A stretch of 62,259 bases of DNA, from positions 1 to 62,259 of the IMG/VR virus record IMGVR_UViG_3300013132_000055. One strand, given 5' to 3'. Origin of the DNA: a virus. Shown here piece by piece: positions 1 to 7,083 of the stretch. Within the stretch, counting starts at the first letter, position 1. The number at the start of each line of letters is the position of its first letter. The position numbers were made by a program, and so were the translations under genes. Below the pieces are notes generated by a model. The model did not search any database, was not told where the DNA came from, and saw nothing but the letters and a program-made list of their open reading frames with translations.

Positions 1-1
1 C

Positions 2-100
2 TACACCAACAGCCGTGGATGGACCGAGCCGTACAAGGTCATGCGAACGGACAACACCTTCACCACAGATGTCTTCACCTTTGAGTTCCTGTCTTCGTGA
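2..100 (+). CDS. C-terminal end of an unidentified protein (5' truncated)
   Basis: An open frame runs in from the window edge and stops with TGA at 98-100. Only the last 32 residues are visible; they include EPYKVMRTDNTFTTDV and end FEFLSS. I do not recognise the family. It lies 7 bp upstream of another small structural-type gene on the same strand, so it is probably part of the same tail-fibre or decoration operon. Confidence 0.6.
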   Translation, partial: YTNSRGWTEPYKVMRTDNTFTTDVFTFEFLSS

Positions 101-107
101 GTGAATC

Positions 108-518
108 ATGCCCGTAGAGATACCGTCCAACATGGTGCAGATTGGAAGATCGGTTCGTGTCGAGCAAGGCTCGCCGTCGAACTTCTACCACCTATCCCAT
201 GTGACGGATACCGACATCTCCGTCAAGGGGATACTCGGGACGGGCTATATCACATCAAGTCCCGTGAATCCTTCGACGGGGGACAAGTACATCATCGTCG
301 CAGGTTCCCCCATCAGCATCTCGGGATCGGCGAACAACGACATCCTTGAGTGGAACGGAAGCGCATGGACGCTCTTCCTTGATGTGAGCAACACCATCAC
401 CAACTTCGGAATGGTCTATGACAGGACCACGAAGAGGATCTACCAATACGACAGCACCGAGGGGTGGAGAGCCCTGATCGTGTCGAAAGCCACCATCGAC
501 GGCGGCACCTTCCCCTAA
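108..518 (+). CDS. Small structural-type protein, possibly fibre-associated
   Basis: This encodes a 136-aa protein beginning MPVEIPSNMVQIGRSV. The middle (about residues 55-110) reads like the short beta-rich modules found in phage fibre proteins: a GDKYIIVAGSP strand, ILEWNGSAWTLF, then a second repeat RIYQYDSTEGWRAL. Such 'W-N-G-S-A-W' modules, similar in style to DUF2793-type domains, are common next to tail fibres. No catalytic motif is visible. Its stop codon TAA is embedded in a CTAAATA late-promoter motif that serves the next gene. Assignment as a virion or fibre-accessory protein is inference from composition and context. Confidence 0.65.
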   Translation: MPVEIPSNMVQIGRSVRVEQGSPSNFYHLSHVTDTDISVKGILGTGYITSSPVNPSTGDKYIIVAGSPISISGSANNDILEWNGSAWTLFLDVSNTITNFGMVYDRTTKRIYQYDSTEGWRALIVSKATIDGGTFP

Positions 519-521
519 ATA
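515..521 (+). promoter_or_regulatory. T4-type late promoter motif CTAAATA
   Basis: CTAAATA matches the T4 late -10 element (TATAAATA) as it appears in T4-like phages of aquatic bacteria. The TAA stop of the upstream gene lies inside it (516-518). It is 18 bp upstream of the collagen-like fibre gene, which has its own AAGG ribosome-binding sequence in between. Recognition by the gp55 and gp33-like proteins encoded in this window is inferred. Confidence 0.7.
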
Positions 522-539
522 GCAAGCAAGGAACCATAG

Positions 540-1904
540 ATGTCATCAGTCTTCACTCCACCACCGAATCCCTCTGACGGCGAGGCATACACCTTCGGAA
601 ACCTCGTATGGAACTATGAGGCGGACAACGGCGTTTGGAACATCGCTAGCGGCACCATCATTGGAGGACAGGGTGCCACGGGTCCTGCTGGATCGAATGG
701 AACCAATGGAACCAATGGAACCGATGGCGTAACGGGTGCAACGGGTGCAACGGGTGCAACGGGTGGATTCATCGGGTTCCTCTACACCTTCCGCCATCCA
801 AGTACGGCGACATTCACGACAAGTAATCTTCCCCCAAACGGAGTAATCGGTTTTGCCTCTAACACGGTAGGCAGCAACACGCTGTTCATCAACGACATCG
901 ATCAAGGTGGTGCCACGAACGGCACCGCCATCGGTCGGTTCGATGATTCCACCGACAACTCTTCCGATGGAACGATCTTCATCAGGTGTACCTTCTCGCT
1001 GACGGGTGAGTCGGTTTTCACGCAGGGCACTACACTTACCAACACAGTCAGCAGCGGAATCGCAACGAAGAGTTTCGGTGGAACGCTCGACACCGCACTT
1101 GTCGATCTTCCACCCGATGGATCGTTGGTCTCCTTGGTTCATTTCCGCACAGGAAACCGTGGAGCCGTAGGATCTCAAGGTGTTGCGGGTCTCACGGGTG
1201 CGGGTGTCACGGGCTTCTCCGTTGGTTCTGACGGAATCCTCCGTGGCGTGTTCATCAACAGGGGTGCATCCGAACCTCAGATTGCGGGTCAGACGGGAGA
1301 CATCACTCTCGGCTACATCAAGGGAACCACGGGCCCCGTTGGCGGAACGACGCAACAAGTCCTCTTCGTGGACGCTGCTGTCCCCTACGGCGCATCGGGC
1401 AACAACAACCTCAGGTTTGATGGAACCGCCCTTACCTTCGGTGCGGCGAGTTCAAGCGCACGAATGGCGATCACGGGAGACAACCTTCGCCTCGGCTACA
1501 CGATGGAGGTGCATGACGGCATCTTCACCACCCCCGCAGAGCGTTCCCCGTATCGGGACATGGGATCGATCTCGACCCTGACGATCAACGCCACGGGCGG
1601 CAGCATCCAACGCTACAAGGTGACACCGCAGTCTAACTTCAGGGTCACTACGGGCAGCGGATGGCACCCCGACAGCACGGTCACCGAGACCATCGCCGTC
1701 ATCATCCAAACCACGAACGGAACCACGGGTGAGTTCGCCGCAAGCGTACTCACCGAGAGGGGCAGCAGGAAGCCGATTCTCCTCGGTGTCACGGGCGGCA
1801 TAGACATCCTCAGCATCATGCGTGTCAAGACCTCTAGCGGCGGACTCACGATGGGCTTCCAAGTCGCCAACGGAATGACCGCTGCGAACTTCAGCATCGA
1901 CTGA
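540..1904 (+). CDS. Collagen-like repeat tail-fibre protein
   Basis: This 454-aa protein starts with a short module, PPPNPSDGEAYTFGNLVWNY, seen at the head of fibres in T4-like phages of aquatic bacteria. Residues about 42-76 are Gly-X-Y collagen-type repeats (GATGPAGSNGTNGTNGTDG, then GATGATGATGG), expected to form a trimeric triple helix. The rest is glycine-, threonine- and serine-rich beta structure with a second short Gly-X-Y patch near residue 205. The C-terminal part carries TQQVLFVDAAVPYGASGNN, a spacer motif often found in phage fibre trunks, and ends in a compact beta domain. It is likely a trimeric side or long tail fibre, or a head fibre; the receptor is unknown. A late promoter at 515-521 precedes it. 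Confidence 0.8.
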   Translation: MSSVFTPPPNPSDGEAYTFGNLVWNYEADNGVWNIASGTIIGGQGATGPAGSNGTNGTNGTDGVTGATGATGATGGFIGFLYTFRHPSTATFTTSNLPPNGVIGFASNTVGSNTLFINDIDQGGATNGTAIGRFDDSTDNSSDGTIFIRCTFSLTGESVFTQGTTLTNTVSSGIATKSFGGTLDTALVDLPPDGSLVSLVHFRTGNRGAVGSQGVAGLTGAGVTGFSVGSDGILRGVFINRGASEPQIAGQTGDITLGYIKGTTGPVGGTTQQVLFVDAAVPYGASGNNNLRFDGTALTFGAASSSARMAITGDNLRLGYTMEVHDGIFTTPAERSPYRDMGSISTLTINATGGSIQRYKVTPQSNFRVTTGSGWHPDSTVTETIAVIIQTTNGTTGEFAASVLTERGSRKPILLGVTGGIDILSIMRVKTSSGGLTMGFQVANGMTAANFSID

Positions 1905-1922
1905 CGAAAGGCACTCTGCACC

Positions 1923-3662
1923 ATGGGCTTTGCTTGGCACAAACTGATTCCTCGTCCCATCGAAGAGACGCTCGGATGTCTCGACTATTGCTGCTGCGAT
2001 CTTGCTTGCATGCTGACAGTATGTCCTGATCTCTATCCACCAAATCCCGTATACGACAATGATGGAAACATCATCTGTTACGGAAATCAACCGAGTATTG
2101 CACCGAACGGATGCTGCGAGAGGACGATCACGGTCATAGTCTGCACTTGGTCTTGGGACCCAAGTGGGAATGGGGGATTGGGGGAATGGATATCGTTTTG
2201 TGAACCCGAGTCAATGAAGGTTCGCTGTGCATGCTCGGGTGTATACACGCCCGTCGATGACCCCTACGATCCCGACCGAACTTTCCCAGGCGGACCCATG
2301 ACTATGAGGATCACCCTCGGGGATATATCCGACTCGCCCTTCCCATGTACAAGGGTAAATGCCGAAAACTACGCATCCAAGATCGGATGTGATCCAAACA
2401 ACATTTCTGACGAGTTCCCGAGAAGGTATTACAACACCCCCGAACAGGCGGCAGGACTGACTGCGTTCGGATATACGAGGATTTGCAATAGGATCATCAC
2501 ATATTCAGTTCCCGATAGGACGATGATTCTCTCGGGCAGAAACAAATACCGCTACACGGGTTTCCTCTCACCTGAAGCATCCACATTCAACTGCTTGGTG
2601 CCCACTATCATCGACAATCCAGGCGCAAGCGGACTGAGTCAGATGGAGGGTTCTCTCTCCCGACAGTTTCCTGCATCGGACGATGTCCTCGGAAGCCCCT
2701 TGTGGGGAGCGAGGATCGCAACAGGTGCGGGTCCTGATCAGGGCGACGATCCGACCTGCTATCCAAACGCATGTTTCGGCAGCGGTTGCTATGCAGTCGT
2801 GGACAACGATGCAACGGGTCACTACCTGCCGTCCACCACGGTCGGTCAGGGTTACTTCTCGTTCTCATGCTTCAACCCATACGCAGAGTGGAAGGGACGC
2901 AACGAAACGGTAGGTCTCCCGACATGCTCTCTCTATTCCATGGTTTGGGCTGCATACGACTCGGCATGGCGTGAGTATGTCGCTGCGGATGGTTTTTACA
3001 CCACAGAGTCGGCAATACTTGGTGCGGGTGGGACAATCGCAAGCACATTCACGACCCTCAGAAGCAGGTTGTCAACCCTGCTCTCGACCGATCCCTCGGG
3101 AACGGTCGGAGGCGTATCGAATGTTCAGTTGCAACTTGAGTCGTTTGAAGATGGACTCCAATCCTTCATCGATGCGTACTACCTCAATGAGTACAGTTCT
3201 CTCCTCGGCTACAGGGTATTCACCGCTCCTCAGGTGTTCCTGTGGGACCGTGCCTCGTACATCGCAGCGAATGCGGCGAATAAGTGGAAGCACCTCTACA
3301 TCGCAGGAAGCGCAAACATCCTCTTGGACACGGGATGCACCGCCACAGGTGGATGGAAGGGATTCAAGACGGTGCTTGACGAGGTGACGCACGACATGAC
3401 TTGGGGATCGACTCATGCCGCTCAACTGATCGGATTCATGGGATGCAACAACCAAGCGGGCTCCCTCCAAAAGGTGGTTTTGGCGGACATCGGCTGCGGA
3501 GTCGGTGGCTCCGATCCATATTTCGATGTGTCCTGCTCCATCTGTGCGACAGACGCCGAACCTTACTACATGGATCCCGCATACGACTGCGTCCCGCACC
3601 CACAGAATCCAGATCAGTCCTATCTCTCGCTGCTCGACCCGTTCTGCACCTGCTGCACCTGA
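1923..3662 (+). CDS. Cysteine-rich protein of unknown function
   Basis: A 579-aa protein starting MGFAWHKLIPRPIEETLG. I do not recognise a family. It has about 31 cysteines: a cluster near the N-terminus (CLDYCCCDLACMLTVC), then scattered singles and pairs (VRCACSG, NACFGSGC), and a terminal CTCC. The cysteines are mostly in short C-C or C-x-C groups, without a regular zinc-ribbon spacing. There is no signal peptide and no obvious transmembrane segment. The central region (about residues 380-480) is polar and partly helical. It follows the collagen-like fibre gene by 18 bp on the same strand, so a virion surface or fibre-adjacent role is plausible but unproven. Confidence 0.7.
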   Translation: MGFAWHKLIPRPIEETLGCLDYCCCDLACMLTVCPDLYPPNPVYDNDGNIICYGNQPSIAPNGCCERTITVIVCTWSWDPSGNGGLGEWISFCEPESMKVRCACSGVYTPVDDPYDPDRTFPGGPMTMRITLGDISDSPFPCTRVNAENYASKIGCDPNNISDEFPRRYYNTPEQAAGLTAFGYTRICNRIITYSVPDRTMILSGRNKYRYTGFLSPEASTFNCLVPTIIDNPGASGLSQMEGSLSRQFPASDDVLGSPLWGARIATGAGPDQGDDPTCYPNACFGSGCYAVVDNDATGHYLPSTTVGQGYFSFSCFNPYAEWKGRNETVGLPTCSLYSMVWAAYDSAWREYVAADGFYTTESAILGAGGTIASTFTTLRSRLSTLLSTDPSGTVGGVSNVQLQLESFEDGLQSFIDAYYLNEYSSLLGYRVFTAPQVFLWDRASYIAANAANKWKHLYIAGSANILLDTGCTATGGWKGFKTVLDEVTHDMTWGSTHAAQLIGFMGCNNQAGSLQKVVLADIGCGVGGSDPYFDVSCSICATDAEPYYMDPAYDCVPHPQNPDQSYLSLLDPFCTCCT

Positions 3663-3755
3663 TCGAACGATTTGATTTTGCGAGTCCGTGCCTTACCGAA
3701 CAGTCGGTCGAGGTCGATATCCCTACATACACCGCATCTCAGGAGAGCATTTACC

Positions 3756-5699
3756 ATGAGCGACCTCGTCGGTCTTCCCACACTCTATCAGCAGTTCATC
3801 CACCTCAGCCGCTACAGCAGGTGGTTGCCCGAGAAGGGTCGGAGGGAGACTTGGGTCGAGACAGTTGACCGCTACTTCGACTTCTTCGACGAAAACCTCA
3901 TGGAGTATCACAAGTACTCGTTGCCACAGGAGATCCGTGAGGAACTCCGACAGGCTGTCATCAACCTTGAGGTCATGCCTTCGATGCGCTGCCTGATGAC
4001 GGCGGGCGAGGCACTCAGGCGTGACAACATCGCAGGGTACAACTGCTCCTATGCACACATCAACCGTGTCCGTGCGTTCGATGAGATCCTTTATGTCCTC
4101 ATGTGCGGCACGGGTGTCGGCTTCTCCGTCGAGCGTCAGTTCGTAGAGAAGTTGCCCACCATCGCAGAGGAGTTCTCGGACACCGACACGACCATCGTGG
4201 TCGCCGACAGCAAGCAGGGGTGGGCTAAGGCGTTCCGTGAGTTGATCAGCCTTCTCCTCGTCGGTCAAGTCCCCAAGTGGGACCTCTCCAAGATTCGTCC
4301 TGTGGGTGCGAGGCTCAAAACCTTCGGCGGTCGGGCAAGCGGTCCCCGTCCCCTGAACGACCTGTTTCAGTTCACGGTCGAGACCTTCCGCAAGGCTGCG
4401 GGTCGCAAGTTGACCTCGGTCGAGTGCCACGACATCGTCTGCAAGACGGCAGAGATTGTGGTGGTCGGTGGTGTGCGCCGTTCGGCACTCATCTCGCTCT
4501 CCAACCTCACGGACGAGCGCATGAGGGATGCGAAGAGCGGTGCATGGTGGGAAGCGAACCCGCAGAGAGCCCTCGCCAACAACAGCGTTGCTTACAAGGA
4601 GAAGCCCGACATCGGCATCTTCATGGAGGAATGGGTCTCCCTCTACAAGTCCAAGAGCGGTGAGCGTGGCATCTTCAACCGTGCCGCAGCGCAGAAGACG
4701 GTCGCCAAGTTGGGAGACCGTCGAAGCCCGAACCATGAGTTCGGCACGAATCCATGCTCGGAGATCATCCTCCGTGACCGTGAGTTCTGCAACCTCAGCG
4801 AGATCATCGTGCGGGAATCCGACACGATGGAGGACCTTCGCAGGAAAACCCGCCTCGCCACGATCCTCGGGACCATGCAGTCCACGCTCGTCAACTTCCA
4901 ATATATCTCCTCGGAGTGGCGCAAAAACTGCGAGGAGGAGCGTCTCCTCGGCGTGAGCCTCACGGGCATCCTCGACAATCCGATGCTCTACGACTACGAC
5001 AGGGACACCCTGATGCAGCGTCAGGAGGAACTGAAAAAGATCGCCAACGAGACAAACCTTGAGTGGTCACGGACCATCGGGATCAATCCTTCGGCTGCGA
5101 TCACCTGCGTCAAGCCCTCGGGAACCGTGTCGCAGTTGACCGATGCCGCCTCGGGGATCCACCCACGCCACGCTCCCTACTACATCCGCACCGTCCGTGC
5201 CGACAACAAAGATCCCCTGTGCGTGATGATGAAGGACCTCGGCTTCCCCCACGAAGCCGATGTGATGAAGCCCGAGCATACCACGGTCTTCTCGTTCCCG
5301 ATGAAGTCACCCGATGATGCCGTGTACCGCAAGGACATGACGGCACTTGAGCATCTCGACCTGTGGCTGACCTATCAGCGGTACTGGTGCGAACACAAGC
5401 CTTCGATCACCGTGACCGTCAAGGAGCATGAGTGGATGGAGGTCGGCGCATTCGTGTACAAGCACTTTGATGAGATCAGCGGGATCTCGTTCCTGCCGTT
5501 CTCCGACCACTCCTACCGACAGGCACCCTATCAGGACTGCACGGTCGATGAGTACCACGGACTCCTCAACAGGATGCCAAAGGATGTCGATTGGCTCCTC
5601 CTCTCCAAGTACGAGAAGGAAGACAATACGGTCGGCAATCAGACTTTTGCATGCTCGGGAGACAAGTGCGAGATCGTTGACCTCACGGCGACAGGCTAA
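3756..5699 (+). CDS. nrdJ: Class II (adenosylcobalamin-dependent) ribonucleoside-triphosphate reductase
   Basis: A 647-aa monomeric reductase that should reduce NTPs to dNTPs using B12 as radical source, feeding phage DNA synthesis. Diagnostic residues are visible: the NPCSE motif with N332, thiyl Cys334 and Glu336; the redox partner Cys345 eleven residues later; NCSY with Cys97 as the probable other half of the disulfide; and a C-terminal pair Cys633 and Cys638 five apart for re-reduction. The 11- and 5-residue spacings match Lactobacillus RTPR (C408/C419, C731/C736). It is about 90 residues shorter than that enzyme, mostly lost between Cys97 and Cys334, and has no ATP-cone. I chose ATG 3756 because AGGAGA lies just upstream; an in-frame earlier ATG at 3672 adds a non-conserved basic stretch. 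No separate small subunit is present, as expected for this class. Confidence 0.93.
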   Translation: MSDLVGLPTLYQQFIHLSRYSRWLPEKGRRETWVETVDRYFDFFDENLMEYHKYSLPQEIREELRQAVINLEVMPSMRCLMTAGEALRRDNIAGYNCSYAHINRVRAFDEILYVLMCGTGVGFSVERQFVEKLPTIAEEFSDTDTTIVVADSKQGWAKAFRELISLLLVGQVPKWDLSKIRPVGARLKTFGGRASGPRPLNDLFQFTVETFRKAAGRKLTSVECHDIVCKTAEIVVVGGVRRSALISLSNLTDERMRDAKSGAWWEANPQRALANNSVAYKEKPDIGIFMEEWVSLYKSKSGERGIFNRAAAQKTVAKLGDRRSPNHEFGTNPCSEIILRDREFCNLSEIIVRESDTMEDLRRKTRLATILGTMQSTLVNFQYISSEWRKNCEEERLLGVSLTGILDNPMLYDYDRDTLMQRQEELKKIANETNLEWSRTIGINPSAAITCVKPSGTVSQLTDAASGIHPRHAPYYIRTVRADNKDPLCVMMKDLGFPHEADVMKPEHTTVFSFPMKSPDDAVYRKDMTALEHLDLWLTYQRYWCEHKPSITVTVKEHEWMEVGAFVYKHFDEISGISFLPFSDHSYRQAPYQDCTVDEYHGLLNRMPKDVDWLLLSKYEKEDNTVGNQTFACSGDKCEIVDLTATG

Positions 5700-5702
5700 A
5701 TA
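5696..5702 (+). promoter_or_regulatory. T4-type late promoter motif CTAAATA
   Basis: The motif overlaps the nrdJ stop codon (TAA at 5697-5699) and is followed by a GGGGAG ribosome-binding site and the ATG of the membrane protein at 5723. This arrangement would give late transcription to the small genes downstream independently of nrdJ. Confidence 0.7.
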
Positions 5703-5722
5703 GCGGGGAGTCTTTCTTCACT

Positions 5723-6112
5723 ATGGATGTCATCGTGGATGTCGCCGTCTGCATTCTATGGATCGCCATGATCCTCTACATCGGCTTCGATACGAACGCC
5801 GTGTTCTCGTACCTCAAGCGTCTGCCCACGCTGAACTTCATCACCCATGTGGTGGACTACGAGAAGGAGCAGCAGAGTAGAAACTGGCAGATGTCCTACT
5901 CGCTGTACATGCAGGTGAACCACGGCGGCTTCCTCGTCAGCCTACTCACCTGTAGGTACTGCCTCGGTGCATGGCTGGCGATCATCGCCTCGGCTGTGGT
6001 GAAGGACTACGAGTGGATGCCCCTCATCTTCTTCGGATCGCAACTCGCATACACGGGATTCCGTGCGTTGGACAGACACCTCATGGAGGCAGGAGATCAG
6101 GATGTCGGCTGA
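5723..6112 (+). CDS. Small membrane protein with TCRYCLGAW motif (DUF1360-like)
   Basis: A 129-aa protein with a hydrophobic N-terminal segment (VAVCILWIAMILYIGF, about residues 7-22), a polar loop rich in charged residues, a second hydrophobic stretch around FLVSLLTCRYCLGAWLAII (residues about 72-90) and a third near the C-terminus (LIFFGSQLAYTGF). The C-x-x-C inside the second segment, in the context 'T-C-x-Y-C-L-x-x-W', resembles DUF1360-type membrane proteins found in bacteria and phages; their function is not established. It overlaps the next gene by 11 bp, so the two are translationally coupled. Confidence 0.75.
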   Translation: MDVIVDVAVCILWIAMILYIGFDTNAVFSYLKRLPTLNFITHVVDYEKEQQSRNWQMSYSLYMQVNHGGFLVSLLTCRYCLGAWLAIIASAVVKDYEWMPLIFFGSQLAYTGFRALDRHLMEAGDQDVG

Positions 6113-6404
6113 GAACGAGATCATGTTCAACAGCATCGAAGAGATGTTCAACCACATCATGTCCCGTGGAGGTGCCGAGCAATCGACGCACGGGACAACG
6201 GGGCTGTTCACCGCCCTGATGAAGAACTTCACCAATCCCAACACCTGCTCCTGCAAGAAGACCAAGGCGGCGAGGGCGAACATTGTCTCGGTCGCTAGGA
6301 ACCTGAACACCCTGTCGGGAGATCAACTCGTAGCCACCCGAGCCCTCTTCGACGGCAAGGTCGTGATCCTGCGTGAGGCGAACCAAGAGATCGCCCGCTT
6401 CTGA
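6102..6404 (+). CDS. Conserved T4-like phage hypothetical protein
   Basis: A 100-aa soluble protein starting MSAENEIMFNSIEEMFNHIM. The start at ATG 6102 is supported by AGGAGA at 6091-6096 and lies inside the end of the upstream gene. A CSCKKTKAAR motif (residues about 49-58) is followed by a helical segment. The pattern 'C-x-C-K-K-x-K-A-A-R' with a preceding GLFTALM helix recurs in unnamed small proteins of T4-like phages of aquatic hosts. No function can be assigned. Confidence 0.7.
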   Translation: MSAENEIMFNSIEEMFNHIMSRGGAEQSTHGTTGLFTALMKNFTNPNTCSCKKTKAARANIVSVARNLNTLSGDQLVATRALFDGKVVILREANQEIARF

Positions 6405-6431
6405 CGAAAATGGTCAGGGGATAGATACCGC

Positions 6432-6908
6432 ATGGGGGCATCTATGTGGAACCACAGGGTAGTGCGCAAGACCATGAAGGTCGGCGACAGGCTCCACACC
6501 TTCTATGGTGTGCATGAGGTCTACTACGACGATAAGGGACAGCCCATCGGGGTCACGGAGAACTCCGTGGATCTCTACGGGGACAACCCGACCGAGATGC
6601 TCCGTTCCCTCGGGGACATCGCACAGGCTTTCACCAAGCAGATACTCGACTACGAGGACTTGAGGAGTAAGGAAGTCTCCCCATCGTCGTTGGATGACCT
6701 GATGAGCCTCAAGGACATCACCTTCCTGCACGACGAGAACGAACACAGGGTCAGCAAGAAGGCATACGAGAGGGCGATACGGGAGACCGAGAAGGAGCGT
6801 GTCCTCTCGGAAATCATCTATTCCAATGAATGCGAGGGCAAGTCGGTCGATGAAGTCATGCGCTTCTCGGCGATCCTCAAGCAACAGTTGGGAAGGTCGA
6901 ACGCCTAA
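6432..6908 (+). CDS. Conserved phage protein of unknown function (WNHRVVRK-type)
   Basis: A 158-aa protein. The N-terminal region from residue 5, MWNHRVVRKTM, followed by YGVHEVYYDDKGQPIGVT and LDYED, is a module widely seen in unnamed phage and bacterial proteins. The C-terminal half is helical and charged and ends IYSNECEGKSVDEVMRFSA. A second in-frame ATG at 6444 matches the usual start of the family better than 6432, so the first four residues may not be translated. No enzymatic motif is visible. The stop codon sits inside a CTAAATA motif. Confidence 0.7.
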   Translation: MGASMWNHRVVRKTMKVGDRLHTFYGVHEVYYDDKGQPIGVTENSVDLYGDNPTEMLRSLGDIAQAFTKQILDYEDLRSKEVSPSSLDDLMSLKDITFLHDENEHRVSKKAYERAIRETEKERVLSEIIYSNECEGKSVDEVMRFSAILKQQLGRSNA

Positions 6909-6911
6909 ATA
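6905..6911 (+). promoter_or_regulatory. T4-type late promoter motif CTAAATA
   Basis: CTAAATA shares its TAA with the stop of the upstream gene (6906-6908). It precedes a strong AAGGAG (6921-6926) and the 40-codon micro-gene at 6934. Confidence 0.65.
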
Positions 6912-6933
6912 GAGAGAAGAAAGGAGTACTCAC

Positions 6934-7056
6934 ATGGAAGCAATCGGTTGGGCCATCGTCGCCTTCGTGGCGGGTGCGTTCCTCGGCGCACCGCTCTGGT
7001 CTTGGATCAAGACCACCTGGTCTTGGATCAAGACCAAGTTGCCTTGGAACAAGTGA
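6934..7056 (+). CDS. 40-aa membrane micro-protein with repeated WSWIKT motif
   Basis: This short gene has its own late promoter (6905-6911) and a textbook AAGGAG ribosome-binding site 7 bp before ATG. The product begins MEAIGWAIVAFVAGAFLGAP, a single glycine/alanine-rich transmembrane helix, and continues with two copies of WSWIKT and a basic tryptophan-rich end LPWNK. The DNA repeat (TGGTCTTGGATCAAGACC, twice, about 6999-7034) shows a recent tandem duplication. The architecture, one helix then an amphipathic Trp/Lys tail, resembles small holin-like or membrane-active peptides, but that role is inference only. It is too short for most gene finders. Confidence 0.7.
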   Translation: MEAIGWAIVAFVAGAFLGAPLWSWIKTTWSWIKTKLPWNK

Positions 7057-7065
7057 CCACAAACT

Positions 7066-7077
7066 TTTCGTAATGGA
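7066..7077 (+). promoter_or_regulatory. Conserved upstream 12-mer TTTCGTAATGGA
   Basis: This 12-mer lies just before gp46 and occurs again at 47440-47451 just before the glycosyltransferase gene. Two exact copies, both in short intergenic leaders at a similar distance from the start codon, suggest a shared promoter (-10 region) or operator. Function is inferred. Confidence 0.35.
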
Positions 7078-7083
7078 TGCCCC

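Noticed and set aside
3672-3755. N-terminal extension of the reductase from ATG 3672
   Set aside because: The 28 extra residues are basic and unlike the family, and AGGAGA marks ATG 3756.
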